64,000 bases of DNA from Streptomyces sp. A 4/2 (GCF_940670765.1 NZ_CALNVW010000030.1:62001-126000), one strand, 5' to 3'; shown: positions 8,789 through 17,228, counted from the stretch's first letter. Program-made: numbers and translations. The notes: generated by a model not told the origin, from the letters alone.

Positions 8789-10018
8789 ATGAGGCACGTA
8801 CGGCGGATGCGGCGGGGACTCGGCGGTACGGCCGTCGCGGCGGTGGCCATGGCAGCGCTCACCGCCTCCCAGGCGCCCGGATTCGTCCACCACCAGGTTC
8901 CGCACCCGAAGGGACCGTTACCCGTGGGCGAGACCACCGCGCAGGTGGACGGACCCACGGACAACTCGTACCACACCGAGATTCCGCCGCTGATCACTCC
9001 GCCGCCGCCGGGCAACCCGGTCGACGCCGCCGGCGCGGGGGCTGTCCAGCAGCAGTCGGGGATCCCGGCCACCGTCCTCGCCGCCTACCGCTCGGCCGAG
9101 GCGCGGCTGCACCGCAGCGACCCCGGCTGCCATCTGCCGTGGGAACTGCTCGCCGCGATCGGCAAGGTCGAATCCGGGCAGGCCCGGGGTGGTGCGGTCG
9201 ACGCGCACGGCACCACGCTCTCCCCGATCCTCGGCCCGGTGCTGAACGGCGCGGGCTTCGCGCACATCCCCGACACCGACCACGGCGCGTACGACGGGGA
9301 CACCAGGTACGACCGTGCGGTCGGCCCGATGCAGTTCATCCCGTCGACCTGGGCCACCTGGGGCCAGGACGGGAACGGCGACGGCAAGAAGGACCCCAAC
9401 AACGTCTTCGACGCGGCGCTCGCCGCCGGACGCTACCTCTGCGCGGGCGGCAGGGACCTGGCGACGGGGGCGGGGCTGGACAGTGCGGTCCTCAGCTACA
9501 ACCACTCGGACGCCTATCTGCGGCTGGTGCGCTCCTGGCTGTCCTTCTACCGGAACGGGACGCACGAGGTACCCGACGGCGAAGGGGTGCTGCCCACCAG
9601 CCCGGGTGCGGGCAGTGAGTCGGACCCCGGAGGGAAGCCGGGCAAGGGCGGACCGGACAAGAACGGCCACGGCAAGGGCGGTGGCGGGATCGTCATCGGT
9701 CCCGCGCCGTCCCACAGCGCGTCGCCCAGCCCGTCCGGCGGTGCTTCCGGTGGTGGCACGCCCACGGGCGGCACCACGCCGACGCCGTCCGGCAGTCCGT
9801 CGGACGAACCGGGCGGGCCTCCCACCTCCGACCCCTCGTCGGGCCCGCCGTCCGACTCCCCGTCCCCCGATCCCAGCAGCACCCCGCCGGACTGCCCGAC
9901 GCCCTCCGGGTCCGCGTCGCCCTCCGCCGACCCGTCCCCGAGCGGATCCCCCGGGGACGGCTGTGTCCCCCTCCCGGGAGAGGGGGACACACCGGTGGAG
10001 GGAGCTACAGCTCCTTGA
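8789..10018 (+). CDS. secreted lytic murein transglycosylase (SLT/MltB-like)
   Basis: 409 residues from the ATG at 8789, which has GAGGGAG just upstream; an in-frame ATG at 8774 would place that site inside the gene. A basic N-terminus and hydrophobic stretch (about 8-30) form a signal peptide. The catalytic domain spans about 95-265, with PWELLAAIGKVESGQ (likely catalytic Glu), GPMQFIPSTWATWG, DPNNVFDAALAAGRYLC and SYNHSDAYLRLV, all typical of lytic transglycosylases that cleave MurNAc-GlcNAc bonds. The last ~140 residues are a Pro/Ser/Gly low-complexity tail, possibly a wall-spanning linker. Residue 44 is encoded by a TTA codon, so translation may depend on the bldA tRNA. The 3' end overlaps the convergent DUF1080 gene by 14 bases. 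Confidence 0.85.
   Translation: MRHVRRMRRGLGGTAVAAVAMAALTASQAPGFVHHQVPHPKGPLPVGETTAQVDGPTDNSYHTEIPPLITPPPPGNPVDAAGAGAVQQQSGIPATVLAAYRSAEARLHRSDPGCHLPWELLAAIGKVESGQARGGAVDAHGTTLSPILGPVLNGAGFAHIPDTDHGAYDGDTRYDRAVGPMQFIPSTWATWGQDGNGDGKKDPNNVFDAALAAGRYLCAGGRDLATGAGLDSAVLSYNHSDAYLRLVRSWLSFYRNGTHEVPDGEGVLPTSPGAGSESDPGGKPGKGGPDKNGHGKGGGGIVIGPAPSHSASPSPSGGASGGGTPTGGTTPTPSGSPSDEPGGPPTSDPSSGPPSDSPSPDPSSTPPDCPTPSGSASPSADPSPSGSPGDGCVPLPGEGDTPVEGATAP
8918..8920 (+). other. in-frame TTA codon in the lytic transglycosylase gene
   Basis: The TTA lies in frame with the 8789 start (Leu44, within a PKGPLPVG context just after the signal peptide). TTA codons are rare in Streptomyces and are read by the developmentally regulated bldA tRNA, so this gene may be switched on with differentiation. 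Confidence 0.85.
9962..9991. terminator. hairpin near the 3' end of the lytic transglycosylase gene
   Basis: A perfect 12-bp inverted repeat (arms 9962-9973 and 9980-9991, loop CCGGGA) lies just before the tail-to-tail junction with the DUF1080 gene. It sits inside the coding region of the + strand gene and 13 bases past the stop of the - strand gene, so it is best placed to terminate the - strand transcript. A second small hairpin (ggagct/agctcc, 10000-10013) spans the overlap. Confidence 0.55.
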
Positions 10019-12215
10019 CGCGGATGTCGCGGTACGAGATCACGTCCGACGTGGAGTGGACCTGGAGCCCGACGTAGCCGGAGGCGAAGCGCCGGCCGTC
10101 GGTCCCCGGGTCGTCCGCGCGGGCCGGGGAGAACTCCTGCCCGCCCACGTTGTCGAACTCATTGATCAGGACACCGTTGCGCAGGATCGAGTAGTGCTGG
10201 TCCACCACCCGGATCTCGTAGTCGTTCCAGGTGCCCTTCGGTGTGACGCCCGCACCGCCCAGGCCCACCCGGTCGAAACCGTAGACCGAGCCCGTCTTGT
10301 ACATGTCGCCGTCGGGCTTGTCGAGGATCTGGATCTCGTGCCCGTACTTGATGGCAGCCCACTCGGGCCGCGGCTCCTCCGGGTTGTCGTGCACCCAGGG
10401 GAACCGTACGAAGACCCCGCCGTTGGCGTTGCCCGCGTCCGGGGCGTCGTCGCGCCACTGCAGCTTCAGCGAGAAGTTGTCGTACTTCCGCTGCGGGTAC
10501 CAGAGCATCCCCATGCCCTCCACGGTGGTGGAGCTGGTGATCGACCCGTCGGCGTTCAGGGCGAACTTCCCGCCGCCCACCTGCTCCCACTGGTCGAAGG
10601 ACTTCCGGGTGCCGTCGAGGATGGTGTGGTAACCCGCGGTCTGTCCCGGCTTGCCGATGCCCGACTGCCTGGCCGCCCTGGCGATCCTCTTCTGCTCGCG
10701 TGCGTCGATCACCCCTTCACCGAGGAGAGCGCCGAGCACCTTGTCGACGTGCTTGAGGAAGAGGGCCTGGGACGTCCACTCCTTCTCGTCCTCGATCAGT
10801 TCGTTGACGGTGCAGCGGCTGCGGGTCATCCGGTTCGGCACGCCGGTGTCGACCGTGCCCACGATGACCGTCAACCGCTCGTCGTACTCCGGGCAGTTGG
10901 GGGCGGGGACGCCGCCGCCCTCGGCGACGGTGAACACCTGCTGCCCGGCGTCCGAGGTGTTGCCCGCCCTGTCGGTGGCCCGGTGCGCGAAGGTGTGCCG
11001 GCCCACCCGGTCGACGAGGACGGGCGCGGTGTACGCGAGGTAGGGGCCGCCGTCGAGGGAGTACTCGACCCTGTCCACCCCCGACCCGGTGTCCGTCGCG
11101 GTGACCGTCACCTCGGCGCTGGTGGCGTACGCGCCGTCGGAGTTGGTCCTCCCGCCGACCACCGCCGTGGTCACCGGCGGGGTCGTGTCCTCGGTGGGCG
11201 GGGCGACCACGGTGAACTCGGCCGCCTTCTCCGCCGCGACGTTTCCGGCCTTGTCGGTGGCCCGGTACCGCACCTTCCGGGCGCCGGCCCCATGGACCAT
11301 CACCGGCCCGGTGTACGCGGCCCAGTCGGCCTGATCCACCGCGTACTCGATGGAGTTGACGCCCGAACCGGTGTCGGACGCGGTCACCGTCACCGTGGCC
11401 ATGCCCAGGTAGTTGCCGTCGGCGTCCTGCTCGCCGCTGACCGTCGCCGAGGTCTCCGGGGGTGTCGTGTCGTCCGTCGGCGGCGCGGCGACCGTGAAGC
11501 TCTCCGTCTTCTCGGCGGACACGTTGCCCGCCTTGTCGGTGGCCCGGTAGCGGACCGTGTGGTCGCCGACCGTGCTGATCACGACCGGTGTGGTGTACGG
11601 CTGCCAGGCGTCGTCGCCGTCCGCGTACTCGACCGTGGCGACACCGGAGTCCGCGTCGGTCGCGGCGAGCGTCACCTTCGCCTGCCCGATGTACGCGCCC
11701 GCGGCGTTCTTCTCCCCTTCGACGGTGGCCGAGGTCTCCGGCGCCGTGGTGTCCGCACCGCCCCCGCCGTCCGTGACGACCAGGAGGCCCGTCATCGACG
11801 TATGGCCCGGAATGGTGCAGTGGTAGCGGTACGTGCCGGGGGTCAGCGTGACCTCGGCGGTGTGCTTGCCGCCCTGTGCGTCACCCGGGTTGGCCAGGAT
11901 GTTCAGCGGGACGTCGTGGTTGTAGGCGGGGTCGGACACATCGAAGGTCAGCGTGTGCGGCATGCCCGTGGTGTTGCCCGTCGCCGCACTGTTCTCGAAG
12001 ACGATCGTCGCCGGTCCCGCCACCGCGGTGGCCGGAGCGGAGGCGTACGCCGTGATGCTGTCACCGGCGGTCCAGGCGAGTACCTGGGCGGCGGCCCGCC
12101 GCTGATCACCGGTACGGCCGTACGCGGCCGTGGACGTCAGCCCGAGGATCATCAGCAGCGCCGTCAGCAGTACCGCCCCGCTGCGCGGCCGAGGAATTCG
12201 TCGCCTCACCGTCAC
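10005..12215 (-). CDS. secreted cupredoxin-DUF1080 (3-keto-glycoside hydrolase-like) modular protein
   Basis: 736 residues from the GTG at 12215, which overlaps the upstream stop (GTGA); a GTG two codons later is possible. The order of parts is: Tat/Sec-like signal with an RRR motif (about 3-35); a plastocyanin-like domain (about 45-150) with a type 1 copper site (His in MPHTLTF, Cys and His in YHCTIPGH, then Met); three repeats of about 90 residues that each end in R(A/Y)RATD(K/R)AGN, resembling OmpL47-type beta repeats; a linker with two Cys; and a C-terminal DUF1080 (3-keto-disaccharide hydrolase) domain (about 545-736). The upstream coupled gene encodes a sugar dehydrogenase, so copper-mediated electron transfer between the two is plausible but inferred. 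Confidence 0.8.
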   Translation of the reverse strand: MTVRRRIPRPRSGAVLLTALLMILGLTSTAAYGRTGDQRRAAAQVLAWTAGDSITAYASAPATAVAGPATIVFENSAATGNTTGMPHTLTFDVSDPAYNHDVPLNILANPGDAQGGKHTAEVTLTPGTYRYHCTIPGHTSMTGLLVVTDGGGGADTTAPETSATVEGEKNAAGAYIGQAKVTLAATDADSGVATVEYADGDDAWQPYTTPVVISTVGDHTVRYRATDKAGNVSAEKTESFTVAAPPTDDTTPPETSATVSGEQDADGNYLGMATVTVTASDTGSGVNSIEYAVDQADWAAYTGPVMVHGAGARKVRYRATDKAGNVAAEKAAEFTVVAPPTEDTTPPVTTAVVGGRTNSDGAYATSAEVTVTATDTGSGVDRVEYSLDGGPYLAYTAPVLVDRVGRHTFAHRATDRAGNTSDAGQQVFTVAEGGGVPAPNCPEYDERLTVIVGTVDTGVPNRMTRSRCTVNELIEDEKEWTSQALFLKHVDKVLGALLGEGVIDAREQKRIARAARQSGIGKPGQTAGYHTILDGTRKSFDQWEQVGGGKFALNADGSITSSTTVEGMGMLWYPQRKYDNFSLKLQWRDDAPDAGNANGGVFVRFPWVHDNPEEPRPEWAAIKYGHEIQILDKPDGDMYKTGSVYGFDRVGLGGAGVTPKGTWNDYEIRVVDQHYSILRNGVLINEFDNVGGQEFSPARADDPGTDGRRFASGYVGLQVHSTSDVISYRDIRVKEL

Positions 12216-14716
12216 TCCGCCTTCCTGGCCAGATCCGTGGCGGCCGGTGTCGGCCCGCCGCCCTTGTAAGTGACGCGCCACAGCGCCGATTCGGCGTCCG
12301 AGGTGAAGAAGCCGCGCCCGTAGTCGAGGACGTACAGCGAACCGTCCGGTGCGAACTTCCAGTCCATGAGGTTGCGGATACCGCCCTCGCCCACCGGAAT
12401 GATCTTCTTCAGGGACTCGGCATGGGTGGGAATGCCGCCCTGGCCGACGGTCCTGGGGTCGGTGAGCACCGCGTGCCGCGGCTGGTCGCCGTCGTAGAAG
12501 TCACCGACGAACCACTTGCCGTCCCAGTACGCGGGCCACTTGTCCTCGCTGGTGCTGGTGGCGTCGTACCGGTAGACCGGTCCGTTCATGGTCGCCTGGC
12601 CACCGCCCTTGAGCCACGGCATCAGCTGCTTGCCCTCCTCCGTCCGGTAGCTGGGGATGCCGTCGGCGTCACGCGGGTAGTCGATGCCGCCGCCCTGCGG
12701 GGAGTACCAGATGTTGTTGCCGGTGACGGGCGGCAGGTTCACCAGGCCGTCGTTGTTGGGCGACTCGTTCTTCGGGTGATCGCAGTCGTACCAGCCCAGC
12801 GGCTTGTCCGGGTCCGGCAGATTGCGGTCGCGGTAGGGCTGCTTGTTGCCCATGCAGTACGGCCAGCCGCGGTTGCCCGCCTCGGTGATCGCGGCGAACG
12901 TGTCGTACTTGGCGGGGCCCCAGGTCGTCGACGGCTCACCGGCGTCGGGGCCGACCCAGCCCGCGTACAGGACGTCGGTCTTCCGGTCGACGGCGATCCT
13001 GGCCGGGTTGCGCACCCCCATGACGTAGATCTCGCCCCGGGTCCTGCCACCGCCCTCGTCCTGCTCCTTGCCGGTGAAGAGATTGCCGGCGGGCAGGGTG
13101 TACGTCCCGTCGGCCTCGGGGTGGATGCGCAGGATCTTGCCGTTGAGGTTGTTGGTGTTGCCCGCGGTGCGGCGGGCGTCGGCGAAGGAGAGGCCCTTGT
13201 AGTGGGGCTCCGGGTTGTTGCCGGAGTAACCGTCGCTGAATCCGGAGGAGTTGTTGTCACCGGTGGCGATGTAGAGATTGCCCTTGCTGTCCCAGGCCAT
13301 CCCACCGCCCGCGTGGCAGCAGCTGTGCACCTGGACCGGCCACTTCAGCAGTACCTTCTCCGACGCCAGGTCGAGCTTGTCGGTCGCCAGGTCCAGGGTG
13401 AAGCGGGAGACGCGGCGTTCGGCGACCTGCTTGTCGCGGTCGAGCTGCGAGTGGGGTGTGTAGTGCAGATACACCCAGCCGTTCCGCTCGAACCCCGGGT
13501 CCAGCTCGATCCCGAGCAGTCCCTCCTCGACCTTGACCAGCTCGTCGCCGCCACCCTTGTTGCCGAAGACCGTCAGCGCGCCGGCGAGTGTCACCTTCTT
13601 GGTCTTCGGGTCGTACACATGGATCTGGCCCTGGCCCTTGCCGACATCGGGGTCGTTCCAGTCGGTGACCACGGGCTGATCGGAGTCCGCGCCGCCGCGA
13701 CCGATGTAGAGCACCCGCCCGTCGGGGGCGGTGACCAGCCCGTGCGGCTCGCCGATCTGGTCGGACTGGCCCGGCTTGTTGGGCCGGGTGACGCGTTCCG
13801 CCTTGTAGTTGGCGTCGATGGTGGCCTTGCAGTCGGCCCGCACCAGCCGGGTCGTCCACAGCAGCGCGCCACGCAGATGGTCGCGGAAGTCGGCTTCGCT
13901 GTAGGAGTCCGCGGTGCCGCCCATCCCGGTGTAGAAGGAACGCCCGCCGTCGTAGTCGCGGCACCAGGAGACCGGGTGGTCCCAGCCGTTGGCGCTCGCG
14001 CCCGGCTTGTACGAGATCTCCCGCACCCGGGCCACGGTGTGGACGGCGCCGGACGGATTGGTCTTCCAGTTCAGCCAGGTGTCGGGCCGCTTCCACTCCA
14101 GCGGAAGGTCCTTGGTGGCCGGATGCACCCGGTCGCCGACCTCGACCGTGGCGCGCTGGACGGCGGCCGGGCTGCCGTCGGCGGGCCGGGCGCCGATCAG
14201 TCCGGTGAACCAGTCCGAGTACGGCTCGGTGCGCGCCGCGTCGTGGATGCCGAGGAACCCGCCTCCCGCCTCCATGTACGACTCCAGACCCGCCTCCTGC
14301 TCCGGGTCGAGGATGTCGCCGCCGCCGGTCAGGAAGACCACCGCGTTGTAGGTGCCGAGCTTCTTGGCGGAGGCGAAGACGGAGGCGTCGTCGGAGGCCA
14401 CGGTCTTGAACCGCTGGTTCGCCGGGCCGCTCTGCCCGATCTTCTCGATGGCCGCGATCCCGGCGTCCACCGTCGGCGACTCCGCGGTCGCCGAGCCGTG
14501 GAAGACCAGCACCTTGACGTTGCTGCCGCCGGGTGGCGACGGCAGGGACAACGTTGTCCTCGGGCCGGTCCGTGCCTGCGTTCCGTCGGCCGGTGGAATC
14601 GGCCGGGCCGCCGCCGAGGGTCCGCCGAGTAACGACGCGCCCAGAGCGCCGGCCGCGAGAGCCGCCACCAGACCACGCCGCGATCCGGAGCCGCGTCGCT
14701 GTGGTGTGTGCTGCAT
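12212..14716 (-). CDS. secreted ThuA-PQQ-type sugar dehydrogenase fusion
   Basis: 834 residues from the ATG at 14716, which has a GGGTGGG site upstream. A signal peptide (RRGSGSRRG followed by a hydrophobic run, about 7-37) precedes a ThuA-like domain (about 65-290; VLVFHGSA, VVFLTGGGDIL, GGFLGIHDAA). A six-bladed beta-propeller of the soluble glucose/sorbosone dehydrogenase type follows (about 310-820; GEPHGLVTAPDGRVLYIGRGG, GLLGIELDPGF, HSCCHAGGGMAWD, NLNGKILRI, GVRNPARIA). ThuA/dehydrogenase/DUF1080 combinations act in oxidation and cleavage of glycosides via 3-keto sugars; the exact substrate is unknown. Leu29, in the signal peptide, is a TTA codon. The gene is translationally coupled to the cupredoxin-DUF1080 gene. 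Confidence 0.85.
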   Translation of the reverse strand: MQHTPQRRGSGSRRGLVAALAAGALGASLLGGPSAAARPIPPADGTQARTGPRTTLSLPSPPGGSNVKVLVFHGSATAESPTVDAGIAAIEKIGQSGPANQRFKTVASDDASVFASAKKLGTYNAVVFLTGGGDILDPEQEAGLESYMEAGGGFLGIHDAARTEPYSDWFTGLIGARPADGSPAAVQRATVEVGDRVHPATKDLPLEWKRPDTWLNWKTNPSGAVHTVARVREISYKPGASANGWDHPVSWCRDYDGGRSFYTGMGGTADSYSEADFRDHLRGALLWTTRLVRADCKATIDANYKAERVTRPNKPGQSDQIGEPHGLVTAPDGRVLYIGRGGADSDQPVVTDWNDPDVGKGQGQIHVYDPKTKKVTLAGALTVFGNKGGGDELVKVEEGLLGIELDPGFERNGWVYLHYTPHSQLDRDKQVAERRVSRFTLDLATDKLDLASEKVLLKWPVQVHSCCHAGGGMAWDSKGNLYIATGDNNSSGFSDGYSGNNPEPHYKGLSFADARRTAGNTNNLNGKILRIHPEADGTYTLPAGNLFTGKEQDEGGGRTRGEIYVMGVRNPARIAVDRKTDVLYAGWVGPDAGEPSTTWGPAKYDTFAAITEAGNRGWPYCMGNKQPYRDRNLPDPDKPLGWYDCDHPKNESPNNDGLVNLPPVTGNNIWYSPQGGGIDYPRDADGIPSYRTEEGKQLMPWLKGGGQATMNGPVYRYDATSTSEDKWPAYWDGKWFVGDFYDGDQPRHAVLTDPRTVGQGGIPTHAESLKKIIPVGEGGIRNLMDWKFAPDGSLYVLDYGRGFFTSDAESALWRVTYKGGGPTPAATDLARKAE
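14630..14632 (-). other. in-frame TTA codon in the ThuA/sugar dehydrogenase gene
   Basis: Read on the minus strand from the 14716 start, codon 29 is TTA (Leu in GASLLGGPS). Because the next gene is coupled to this one, bldA control here could affect both secreted proteins. Confidence 0.85.
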
Positions 14717-14756
14717 GTGTTCACCCACCCCTCTGTGGTCACTGCAAACGCGGATG

Positions 14757-14785
14757 AAGCTAGACCTCTTTGCGCGGCACGCCAA
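14757..14785 (-). promoter_or_regulatory. candidate promoter for the ThuA/DUF1080 operon
   Basis: On the minus strand TTGGCG (14785-14780), a 17-base spacer and TAGCTT (14762-14757) lie about 40 bases before the ATG at 14716. This fits a vegetative sigma-70-type promoter. The 196-base gap between this operon and the divergent laccase (14717-14912) shows no other clear element. Confidence 0.4.
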
Positions 14786-14912
14786 GAGCTATGACCGCAA
14801 TCGCACGAACTTTGTCCTGGGTGTGGATAAACGGGGATCCCCCGGCTACCGTACGGACGTCCCGGGGCGGCCTGTGCCCCGTCAATCTCCGTACAGCAGT
14901 GGGGAGTTCGGC

Positions 14913-15878
14913 ATGGACCGACGTACCTTCAACCGGCGTCTCCTGGCGGGTGGCGCGGTCGCCGCGACGGGCGCGACATCGTTGTCCCTCGCCACGGCCA
15001 CCGGACCCGCGAGCGCGGCGGAGACCGCTCCGAGGACGGCCCCGGCCGGCGGAGCGGTCCGCACGGTCAAGCTGTACGCCGAGAAGCTGGCGGACGGGAA
15101 GATGGGGTACGGCCTGGAGAAGGGGAAGGCTTCGGTCCCGGGGCCGCTGATCGAACTGACCGAGGGCGACACCCTCCACATCGAGTTCGAGAACACCATG
15201 GACGTGGACGCGAGCCTCCATGTGCACGGGGTGGACTACGACGTGGCGAGCGACGGCACCCGGCTCAACAAGAGCCATGTCGAGCCCGGCGGCACCCGTA
15301 CGTACACCTGGCGCACCCACGCCCCCGGCAGGCGCAAGGACGGCACCTACCAGGCGGGCAGCGCCGGGTACTGGCACTACCACGACCATGTCGTCGGGAC
15401 GGATCACGGCACCGGCGGCATCCGCAACGGGCTCTACGGCGGGGTGGTGGTCCGCAGGAAGGGGGACCTGCTGCCCGACCGGACGTTCACGATCGTCTTC
15501 AACGACATGACGATCAACAACCAGCCGCCGCACTCCGGTCCGGACCTGAAGGCGACCGTCGGTGACCGGGTGGAGATCGTCATGATCACGCACGGCGAGT
15601 ACTACCACACGTTCCACATGCACGGTCATCGCTGGGCGGACAACCGGACCGGGATGCTGGCCGGGCCCGACGATCCGAGCCGGGTGGTGGATACGAAGAT
15701 CGTCGGGCCCGCGGACTCCTTCGGGTTCCAGATCCTGGCGGGGGAGCATGTCGGCGCGGGTGCCTGGATGTACCACTGCCATGTCCAGAGCCACTCCGAC
15801 ATGGGGATGGCCGGTCTCTTCCTGGTGGCCAAACCGGACGGAACGATCCCCGGCTACGAACCGCACCACCCTGCCTGA
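14913..15878 (+). CDS. slaC: two-domain small laccase (multicopper oxidase)
   Basis: 321 residues from the ATG at 14913 (GGGGAG upstream). It begins with a Tat signal (MDRRTFNRRLLAGG, cleavage near ASA-AE) and has two cupredoxin domains, the arrangement of the homotrimeric small laccase SLAC of S. coelicolor, which it matches closely along its length as recalled. Copper motifs are LHVHG, WHYHDH, HTFHMHGH and YHCHVQSHSDMGM, giving the type 1 and trinuclear sites. It oxidises phenols or other reductants with reduction of oxygen to water outside the cell. It stands divergent from the ThuA-cupredoxin operon, another secreted copper/redox unit, and is followed by a GC-rich terminator. Confidence 0.95.
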   Translation: MDRRTFNRRLLAGGAVAATGATSLSLATATGPASAAETAPRTAPAGGAVRTVKLYAEKLADGKMGYGLEKGKASVPGPLIELTEGDTLHIEFENTMDVDASLHVHGVDYDVASDGTRLNKSHVEPGGTRTYTWRTHAPGRRKDGTYQAGSAGYWHYHDHVVGTDHGTGGIRNGLYGGVVVRRKGDLLPDRTFTIVFNDMTINNQPPHSGPDLKATVGDRVEIVMITHGEYYHTFHMHGHRWADNRTGMLAGPDDPSRVVDTKIVGPADSFGFQILAGEHVGAGAWMYHCHVQSHSDMGMAGLFLVAKPDGTIPGYEPHHPA

Positions 15879-15961
15879 CCCGTGCACCGGGCCGTGAGAG
15901 GGCGCGGCGGGTCGGGGCGGAGTGTCCGCACGTACGCCAATGGGGTCGTCGCGCTACCCGG

Positions 15962-16002
15962 CCGGACGCACCGGGCGGCCCGCGCCGGGCCGCCCCGTCC
16001 GG
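15962..16002 (+). terminator. terminator after the small laccase gene
   Basis: A perfect 10-bp stem (15973-15982 with 15986-15995, loop cgc) is extended by outer arms CCGGAC (15962-15967) and GTCCGG (15997-16002). It lies about 85 bases after the laccase stop. No T-run follows, as is usual in Streptomyces. Confidence 0.65.
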
Positions 16003-16057
16003 GCCCCGCCAGACTCGGGAAGCAGGTCAGCGGGCACCCCAACAGAGGAGCAACCTC

Positions 16058-16840
16058 ATGCTCAGCATCCCGTTCGTCGCGGGCTCACCCAACTGGATCG
16101 ACCTCGCCACCCCCGACCTCGCGGGGGCCAACGCCTTCTACGGCGGGCTGTTCGGCTGGACGTTCCGGTCGGCAGGGCCCCAGTTCGGCGGCTACGGGAT
16201 GTACATGCAGGACGGGAAGGCGGTCGGGGCCGCCATGGAGATGCCCGCCGAGCAGGCGAAGCCCTCCTGGTCCGTCTACTTCCACGCCGTGGACTCCGAG
16301 GCGACCGTCAAGGCCGTGGAGGCCGCGGGCGGTGCGTCGATGTTCGGGCCGCACGACGTGGCCGCGCTGGGGCGGATGTCCGGGTTCACGGACGTGACAG
16401 GTGCGCGCTTCTCGACCTGGCAGCCCGAGGAGCACAAGGGGCTGGACGAGGTGAACGCCCCCGGCACGTTCTGCTGGGCCGAGTTGTACACCACCGACGT
16501 GCCCGCGTCGGCGGCGTTCTACCGCGCGGTGTTCGGCTGGGACACCAACTCGGCGCCGTACCCGGGAGGTACGTACACGATGGCGAGCCCCGCGGGCACC
16601 GGCCCCGAGGCGAACTTCGCGGGCTTCGTCCAGACCGGGGCCGACTCGTCCGACGGCTGTTACTGGCTGCCGTACTTCGAGGTCGACGATGTCGACGCGA
16701 CCGTGGCCAGGGCGAAGCAGCTCGGCGGCTCGGTGGTGATGGAGCCGGTCGACCTGCCGGGTGTGGGCCGACTGGCCAAGGCCACCGACCCGTACGGCGC
16801 GCAGTTCGCGCTGATCAAGGACGCCGACGCGGACGCGTGA
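16058..16840 (+). CDS. tandem VOC (glyoxalase-fold) domain protein
   Basis: 260 residues made of two similar halves (about 8-122 and 136-255), each with a VOC beta-alpha-beta-beta-beta pattern: NWIDLATPDLAGANAFYGGLFGW and CWAELYTTDVPASAAFYRAVFGW start the halves and TDPYGAQFALIK ends the second. Such two-domain proteins are related to hydroxylase accessory and bleomycin-resistance-like proteins of actinomycetes. The metal-binding residues are not all obvious, so catalysis is uncertain. A GAGGAG site precedes the ATG. It stands alone between the laccase terminator and the WhiB-like gene. Confidence 0.8.
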   Translation: MLSIPFVAGSPNWIDLATPDLAGANAFYGGLFGWTFRSAGPQFGGYGMYMQDGKAVGAAMEMPAEQAKPSWSVYFHAVDSEATVKAVEAAGGASMFGPHDVAALGRMSGFTDVTGARFSTWQPEEHKGLDEVNAPGTFCWAELYTTDVPASAAFYRAVFGWDTNSAPYPGGTYTMASPAGTGPEANFAGFVQTGADSSDGCYWLPYFEVDDVDATVARAKQLGGSVVMEPVDLPGVGRLAKATDPYGAQFALIKDADADA

Positions 16841-16907
16841 GCACGGCGCGATCCTCGTTCATCGTTTGTTGAACGGATATTGATCGCTGCCGGGCACTGT
16901 GTCACCC

Positions 16908-17153
16908 ATGTCGATCACCATCAGCAACGCCCCTGAGCTCGCTTGGCAGGAGCGGGCGCTGTGCGCCCAGACGGGGCCGGAGTTCTTCTTCCCCGACCCC
17001 GGAAGCTCGACCCGCGACGCCAAGCGGCTCTGCGGCATCTGCGAGGAGCGCGTGGCCTGCCTGGAATACGCACTCGACAACGACGAGCGGTTCGGCGTCT
17101 GGGGCGGCCTCTCCGAGAAGGAGCGGCTCCGCCTCAGACGCGAGGCGAGCTGA
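16908..17153 (+). CDS. wblH: WhiB-like iron-sulfur regulator (WblH-like)
   Basis: 81 residues from the ATG at 16908; a GTG three codons upstream is also possible. All four cluster-binding Cys are present (Cys in RALCAQTG, then CGIC and VACLEY, i.e. C..CxxC.....C). They are followed by the family turn GVWGGLSEKER and a basic C-terminus (RLRLRRE), so the protein should bind a 4Fe-4S cluster and act with the principal sigma factor. The sequence is close to WhiB itself (LAWQERALCAQTGPEFFFP). The symbol rests on recalled synteny with SCO6715, three loci after the small laccase, so wblH is likely but not proven. Its partner regulon is unknown. Confidence 0.8.
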   Translation: MSITISNAPELAWQERALCAQTGPEFFFPDPGSSTRDAKRLCGICEERVACLEYALDNDERFGVWGGLSEKERLRLRREAS

Positions 17154-17176
17154 CCCGGCGCCCGCGGACACCCGAC

Positions 17177-17228
17177 GCCGCCGCCCGGTGGCCGGCGCCG
17201 ACAACGGCACCGGCCACCGGGCGGCGGC
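17177..17228. terminator. bidirectional terminator between wblH-like and desaturase genes
   Basis: A perfect 19-bp inverted repeat (17177-17195 and 17210-17228) with a 14-base loop lies between two convergent genes. It is one of the longest stems in the window and should serve both transcripts. Confidence 0.8.

Noticed and set aside
9315..12269. Long open frame on the + strand (about 980 codons) opposite the cupredoxin-DUF1080 gene
   Set aside because: It is antisense to a gene with clear domains and codon bias; such frames arise from the high GC of the third codon position. The translation is Arg/Pro/Val-rich with no recognisable fold.
12422..14632. Open frame of about 736 codons on the + strand opposite the ThuA/dehydrogenase gene
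   Set aside because: It is a mirror of the real gene's reading frame, lacks a ribosome-binding site and encodes low-complexity Val/Gly/Arg-rich sequence.
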